From contig CAUYUJ010005763.1 in assembly GCA_963575745.1 (NCBI GenBank), forward strand, positions 1 to 32,500: 32,500 bases of DNA. Direction: 5' to 3'. Positions 28,676-32,500 of the stretch are shown piece by piece (position 1 is the first letter of the stretch; each line of letters opens with the position of its first letter). The stretch is from Prorocentrum cordatum (taxonomy: Eukaryota > Sar > Dinophyceae > Prorocentrales > Prorocentraceae). The notes beneath the pieces were generated by a model, which was given only the letters and a program-made list of their open reading frames with translations, was not told the DNA's origin and did no database searches. The position numbers and the translations under genes were made by a program.

Positions 28676-29240
28676 AACTCCTCCCTTCCCCTCCCTCGTG
28701 ATCCTCCCTCCCCCGTCCCTGCTCCCCCCCGGTTTCCGCATTGGTAGGGATGCGATGTCGGTCTCCCCCCGAGCCTCGGCAGGGGACCTTCCGCTCTCCT
28801 CAGGACGACGGCGAGGGCTCGGAGGACGAGCTCGCCGACGAAGCAGGCGACCAGTCGCTGCCGCCCCTCTGGTTCCTCCCTCCCCCCCCTCCGTTTCCCC
28901 TTTCCCTCAGCGTCCCCTCACCCCTTCATTTTGCCGTCGCTTCGGCCCGCCGTGCCCTTCCCCCTTGCCCTCGCCCCTCCCCCCCCCCCCTCCCTACCAC
29001 CCCCACGCCCTCGTACCCCCGCCCCACACGCCCTCGCGCCCCCGCGTCCCCTCCCCCCCCTCGCGCCCCCTCCGCCCATGTCGCCCTTGCGCCCGCACGC
29101 CCTTCCCTCCTCGCGATTTTTCCTCCACCCAAAGCGACGCGCTGCCCCGAGCTTCCCCCTCCTCCCCGATGTCCTCTCCCACGCAGGCCCGCCTCCTTTC
29201 CTTTCCCTTCGCTTCCCCCCGAGCTCCTTTGCCTGCCCCT
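28676..29240. repeat. Pyrimidine-rich flank
   Basis: CCTCCC-rich and CCCC-rich DNA with a GC-balanced island at about 28740-28860. Plus-strand frames read as Pro/Ser/Arg-rich and are not credible genes. The opposite strand reads as Gly/Arg-rich. Confidence 0.6.
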
Positions 29241-29378
29241 CGCCCCGATCCTCCTCCTCCGTCCTCTCCCTTGTTCCCGCCGCTCCCGGCGCCCAGACAA
29301 CATCCCGCACTACAGGGCCGACGGCAGCCTCGTGGGAGTGGTGGGAGGCCCCGCCCCCGCGGTGGGAAGAGGGGGAGG
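29241..29378 (+). mobile_element. Dispersed repeat module next to (GGA)n, copy 2
   Basis: Contains CGCCGCTCCCGG, CATCCCGCACTACAGGGCCGA and GTGGGAGTGGTGGGAGGCCC followed by CGCCCC. It then enters GGA units at about 29370. Each word matches the minus-strand copy at 17265-17400 in order and near-identical spacing. Confidence 0.6.
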
Positions 29379-29500
29379 AGGAGGCGGAGGAGGAGGAGGA
29401 GGAGGAGGAGGAGGAGGAGTTGGAGGAGGAGGAGGAGGGAGCAGGAAGAGGGAGCAGGAAGAGGGAGCAGGAAGAGGGAGGAGGAGGAGGCAGGAGAATG
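29379..29500. repeat. (GGA)n with AGCAGGAAG-GG units
   Basis: GGA units to about 29436, then three copies of a 15-bp GGGAGCAGGAAGA-type unit (about 29437-29480), then GGA variants. Confidence 0.9.
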
Positions 29501-29883
29501 TGGAGGATGATAATGCTGATGATGTTGATGCTGATGACGATTCGTATCGAGATGACTATGAAAAGGAAACTGATGATGGTGGTGGTGATGATGGTGATGA
29601 TGAGATTGACGATGATGACGATGATCATGACGATGACGATCACGCAGTGGATGTTGCTGGATGATGATGATTGTGATGGTGGTGATGATTATTATGATGA
29701 TGACGATGATGATGATGCTGCTGCTGATGATGATGATGATGATGGCTGTGCTCGTGGTTGTGGTTGTTGTTGTGGTTACTGTTATGGTTGTAGTGGTGGT
29801 TGTGGTTGTTGTTGTGGTGGTGGTTGTGGTTGTGGTTGTGGTTGTGGTTGTGGTTGTTGTTGTGGTTGTGGTTGTGGTTGTTG
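29501..29883. repeat. (GAT)n and (TGGTTG)n compound repeat
   Basis: GAT-type triplets with variants occupy 29501-29750. From 29755 the sequence becomes TGGTTG/TGTTGT hexamers to 29883. The minus strand reads as His/Asn-rich and the plus strand as Met/Val- or Asp-rich, all repeat artefacts. Confidence 0.93.
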
Positions 29884-29922
29884 AACATTATTCCTTCTAA
29901 AGAATTATTATTGTTGGGACCC
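29884..29922 (+). repeat. Conserved motif after a TTG-type array, copy 1
   Basis: AAAGAATTATTATTGTTG and a CCCC stretch follow the TGGTTG array. A close copy (GAAGAATTATCATTGTTG then CCCC) follows the (TTG)n array at 30975-31010. Two different TTG-type microsatellites thus share the same downstream flank. Confidence 0.65.
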
Positions 29923-30570
29923 CTGGTGCGCGACCTCTGCGCCGCGCCTAGGCCGCAGCTACATTTTCATCATTTTTTCGCGAAAGCTTCAGAAAAGTGG
30001 ATGAGCTCCGGATCCGGTTTTTTGTTGACGCTCGTTTTCCCTTGCAAAAAACAATAGAAAATGAAAATTCTTGTTTTTACTTGATCAAATTGCAAGAATC
30101 CCTTGCAAAAAATAAGGTAAAGTGGACATTCGTGCGCGCAAGACGAAATCCTTCCAAAACCTTAGGTTTCGTAACGATTTTAACATAAAAACATCAAAAA
30201 CCCAATGGTTTTCTCAGAAAAAATTGTCAAAATGTCCTTCCGCGCGCTCTTGCGGATTCCTAGGAAACCCACCAGATTTTAAACATTTCTGTTAAAAGGG
30301 CCTTTGCGAGGAACCTTTTCAGGTGCTTCGACCTTCTGCAACAACGGTTGCGAGCCTACGAGGGCCACCATCCCTTGCAAAAAATGACACGAAGTGCACA
30401 TGCGCGCGGCCGCCGCGCGCGCGTGCCGAAATCCTGCCAAACATAATGTGATTTCAATAATTTCAAGATGCGATGTTCCGAAAACATATGCAAACGTGTG
30501 CGTTCAAGATGCGTACCATCTCACGTGTACCGTTCCACATCTTCTCAGGTTGCCTCACACATGTGACGAA
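29923..30570. repeat. Less GC-rich stretch with ~88-bp direct repeat
   Basis: CCCTTGCAAAAAA occurs near 30041, 30104 and 30372. The last two copies continue as related sequence for about 88 bases (AAGTG.ACAT, GCGCG, CGAAATCCT.CCAAA). The start-to-start distance is 268 bp. No gene is recognised, and short open frames are unremarkable. Confidence 0.65.
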
Positions 30571-30640
30571 TCTCTTTCTATCTCTCTCTCCACTGGCTCT
30601 CTGTCTTGCTCTCTCTCTCTCTCTCTCAGTCTCTCTGTAC
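30571..30640. repeat. (CT)n microsatellite
   Basis: CT dinucleotide blocks at 30572-30590 and 30610-30638, separated by CACTGGCTCTCTGTCTTG. Confidence 0.9.
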
Positions 30641-30689
30641 TATGTATGTCATACGCAACAAATGCACCATGCGGGGCACATGCGGGGCC

Positions 30690-30930
30690 CAAACAAGTGA
30701 TCAACCTCTGCGGGTGTGTACTCCACGCCAGTGTAGTATCCACGATCGTCCGCGCGCCACGAAGTGAAGTGTCCTGACGTCATAGGGCGGGAAGCTGGGT
30801 GTGGGTGGTTCCCGAGAGTCGTGTGGATGTTTGGTAGAGCTTGCATTGCCCCCCCACGAAGTGGGGGTATTGGCTGGCGTCGCATGAAAACCCTGGCACT
30901 GGGGAGAACACTGAGCGTTCGGGTAAAATG

Positions 30931-30972
<42 letters not shown>

Positions 30973-30974
30973 GA
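30690..30974 (+). mobile_element. Probable LINE/SINE-like 3' end with hairpin and (TTG)n tail
   Basis: About 240 bases of non-repetitive sequence end in a perfect hairpin CCCCCAC-GAA-GTGGGGG (30851-30867). Next comes GCGTCGCATGAAAACCCTGG near 30877-30896, then GGTAAAATGA and about 14 TTG units (30932-30974). A stem-loop shortly before a simple-repeat tail is how many LINEs and their SINEs end. No coding sequence or promoter box is identified, so the family is unknown and the 5' edge is a guess. Confidence 0.4.
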
Positions 30975-31204
30975 AGTTTCATTTCTGAAGAATTATCATT
31001 GTTGATCCCCCCTCACCGATGCATATTGTTTTTGTCAATCAAAGTGTGCCCCTCGACGCTCGCACTCTTTTTTTTGACAGTGGAAGTCTTGATGCTCAAA
31101 CTGTGCCACTGGCCCCCGGGTTACAACAACAACGGCTCCCGCCTGAGGGTCTCCTCATGATTTAGCCAGGACCCCCGCTTCCGCTCGAGACTTCCTCGCA
31201 TTTG
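30975..31204. other. Conserved motif copy 2, then unassigned sequence
   Basis: GAAGAATTATCATTGTTG at about 30987-31004 repeats the motif at 29898-29915. The rest shows a T run at 31070-31077 and no gene. Confidence 0.5.
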
Positions 31205-31430
31205 ATTCGGGAATCGCGCTCTCGCTTAGGACTTCCTGACCATTTATTTAGAATCGTTTTCTCGGCGCTCTGGAATCGCGCTCTCGTTGGGGACTTGCTT
31301 GCAATTTACTTACGATTAGCGCCCTTGCGTTGGAATTTCCCGCAGTTTATTCAAGCGCCGCGCTCCCAACACTCAGGCACCCAGGAGTCGCGCTCACGCT
31401 TAGGGCTCCATCACAGATTTTTTAGGAAAC
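31205..31430 (+). repeat. ~62-bp degenerate tandem repeat
   Basis: GAATCGCGCTCTCG at 31211 recurs at 31273. More diverged copies lie near 31310 and at 31385 (GAGTCGCGCTCACG). Units share ACTTCCT/GACTTGC and a T-rich ATTTATTTAG-like end. Confidence 0.65.
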
Positions 31431-31440
31431 GGGATCTCGC

Positions 31441-31750
31441 TGCCTTTCGTGGCCCCGTTGCAGCCCTTCGTGGCCCCCTCGCTGCCCTTCGTGGCCCCCT
31501 TGCAGCCCTTCGTGGCCCCCTCGCTGCCCTTCGTGGCCCCCTTGCAGCCCTTCGTGGCCCCCTCGTTGCCCTTCGTGGCCCCCTTGCAGCCCTTCGTGGC
31601 CCCCTCGCTGCCCTTCGTGGCCCCGTTGCAGCCCTTCGTGGCCCCCTGGCTGCCCTTCGTGGCCCCGTTGCAGCCCTTCGTGGCCCCCTCGCTGCCCTTC
31701 GTGGCCCCGTTGCAGCCCTTCGTGGCCCCCTCGCTGCCCTTCGTGGCCCC
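31441..31750 (+). repeat. 21-bp minisatellite in 42-bp dimers
   Basis: Alternating 21-mers CTTGCAGCCCTTCGTGGCCCC and CTCGCTGCCCTTCGTGGCCCC, about 15 units with very few differences. The period is 7 codons. All frames on both strands stay open, giving F-V-A-P-x-x-P, A-L-R-G-P-x-A or G-A-T-K-G-x-x heptads. Openness here is therefore not evidence of a gene. Confidence 0.95.
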
Positions 31751-32190
31751 CATATATGAATGCCCTTCGTGGCCTCCGCTCGTTCGCGCCCGTCGTGGCC
31801 CCATAGGCATGCCCTTCGTGGCCCCGCTGTCGCCCTTTGTGGCTCCCTCGCTGCCCTTCGTGGCCACGGTGCTGCCCTCAGTGTCCCCGTCTTTGCCCTC
31901 CGCGGCCCAACATATGTATGCCCTTCGTGGCCCCCGCTCGCTCGCGCCCGTCGTGGCCCCAAATGCATGCCCTTCGTGGCCCCGTTGTCGCCCTTTGTGG
32001 CCCCCTCGCTGTCCTACGTGGCCCAGTTGCTACCCTCAGTGGCCCCGTCATTGCCTTCGGTGGCCCCGCATTATCTGCCCTTCGTGGCCCCCGCTCGTTC
32101 GCGCTGTTCGTGGTCCCATACGCATTCCCTTTGTGTCCCCGCTGTCGCCCGTCGTGGCCTACTTCGTGCCCCCGGTGGCCCCGCTGTCGT
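31751..32190 (+). repeat. ~159-bp higher-order units derived from the 21-mer
   Basis: CATATATGAATGCCC (31751), CATATGTATGCCC (31911) and CATTATCTGCCC (32069) mark three units of 160 and about 158 bp. Each contains GCTCGTTCGCGCCCGTCGTGG-type sequence and several diverged CCTTCGTGGCCCC modules. The units differ from each other more than the 21-mers do. Confidence 0.85.
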
Positions 32191-32210
32191 TCTCTCTCGC
32201 TCTCGCTTTC

Positions 32211-32211
32211 G

Positions 32212-32276
<65 letters not shown>

Positions 32277-32293
32277 CGTCGTCGTCGTCGTCG
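32211..32293. repeat. (TCG)n microsatellite
   Basis: About 27 TCG/CGT units with single CGCCG and CGACG interruptions. Reverse frames read poly-Asp. Confidence 0.95.
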
Positions 32294-32500
32294 TGGTCAG
32301 TCCCCTGTCCGTCCCTCTTGGGGTCGGGTTGCCGCCGATCAGCGCTGCCGCTGGCCAGGCCGACGGTCCGCGGCCGCCCCGCCGCTTTCGGGGGCCTGGC
32401 CTGCAGGGAAGGAAGGTTTACCTCCCAAAGGGGTACGATCGAAGACGAAGACGGCGGGTATCGAGGGTTCGGGAAGTACGCGTTAACGGACACTCGAGCA
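32294..32500. other. Unassigned right edge
   Basis: GC-rich unique sequence to the end of the window. No gene or repeat is recognised. Confidence 0.4.

Noticed and set aside
31441-32190. CRISPR-like regularly spaced repeats
   Set aside because: The repeats are contiguous 21-mers with no unique spacers and sit in eukaryotic DNA.

Overview
The window looks like accessory nuclear DNA of a dinoflagellate. Three things point there: a decayed, tandem dinoflagellate spliced-leader (DinoSL) relict at 3560-3611; a Ty1/copia-type retrotransposon of about 9 kb at 19469-28675 whose gag, integrase and reverse transcriptase resemble the copia elements abundant in dinoflagellate genomes; and very GC-rich DNA packed with GGA/CCT microsatellites and coding-like minisatellites. 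The genus cannot be settled from this sequence. No intact host gene could be recognised, and most long open frames are artefacts of GC-rich or simple-repeat DNA.

Layout. 1-3500: GC-rich unassigned DNA broken by GGA arrays. 3560-7480: the spliced-leader relict, then an alanine/GCC-rich block, then an array of 138-bp (46-codon) repeats with higher-order 294-bp units whose reading frame changes at small indels, then two unidentified open stretches. I read this as a possible decayed retroposed gene. 7690-10225: a 9-bp GC-rich minisatellite, then a minisatellite of about 102 bp split by 1.15 kb of (TTCATA)n. 10226-16600: unassigned DNA, an imperfect foldback of about 175 bp, CCT arrays, a dispersed repeat present in two opposite-facing copies that each run into a CCT tract, a near-perfect 63-bp palindrome, and 12-, 83- and 103-bp tandem repeats. 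16640-19468: GGA/CCT arrays, a repeat module shared with 29.3 kb, and a fragment of a LINE C-terminal tail.

19469-28675: the copia element, with direct terminal repeats of about 115 bp (about 86% identical by eye) and gag, protease, integrase, reverse transcriptase and RNase H in the standard copia order. It is inactive. Gag runs in one frame with five stops, one of them exactly at the zinc-knuckle His. The other domains change frame repeatedly, and the first catalytic Asp of the reverse transcriptase is missing. The element sits inside a pyrimidine-rich tract. 28676-32500: pyrimidine-rich flank, the second copy of the 17.3-kb module followed by GGA, GAT/TGGTTG repeats, a less GC-rich stretch, a probable LINE/SINE 3' end with hairpin and (TTG)n tail, a 21-bp minisatellite growing into 159-bp higher-order units, and a TCG array.

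The recurring theme is that several microsatellites here are attached to conserved flanking sequence, as if they were tails or seeds of dispersed elements rather than independent slippage products.
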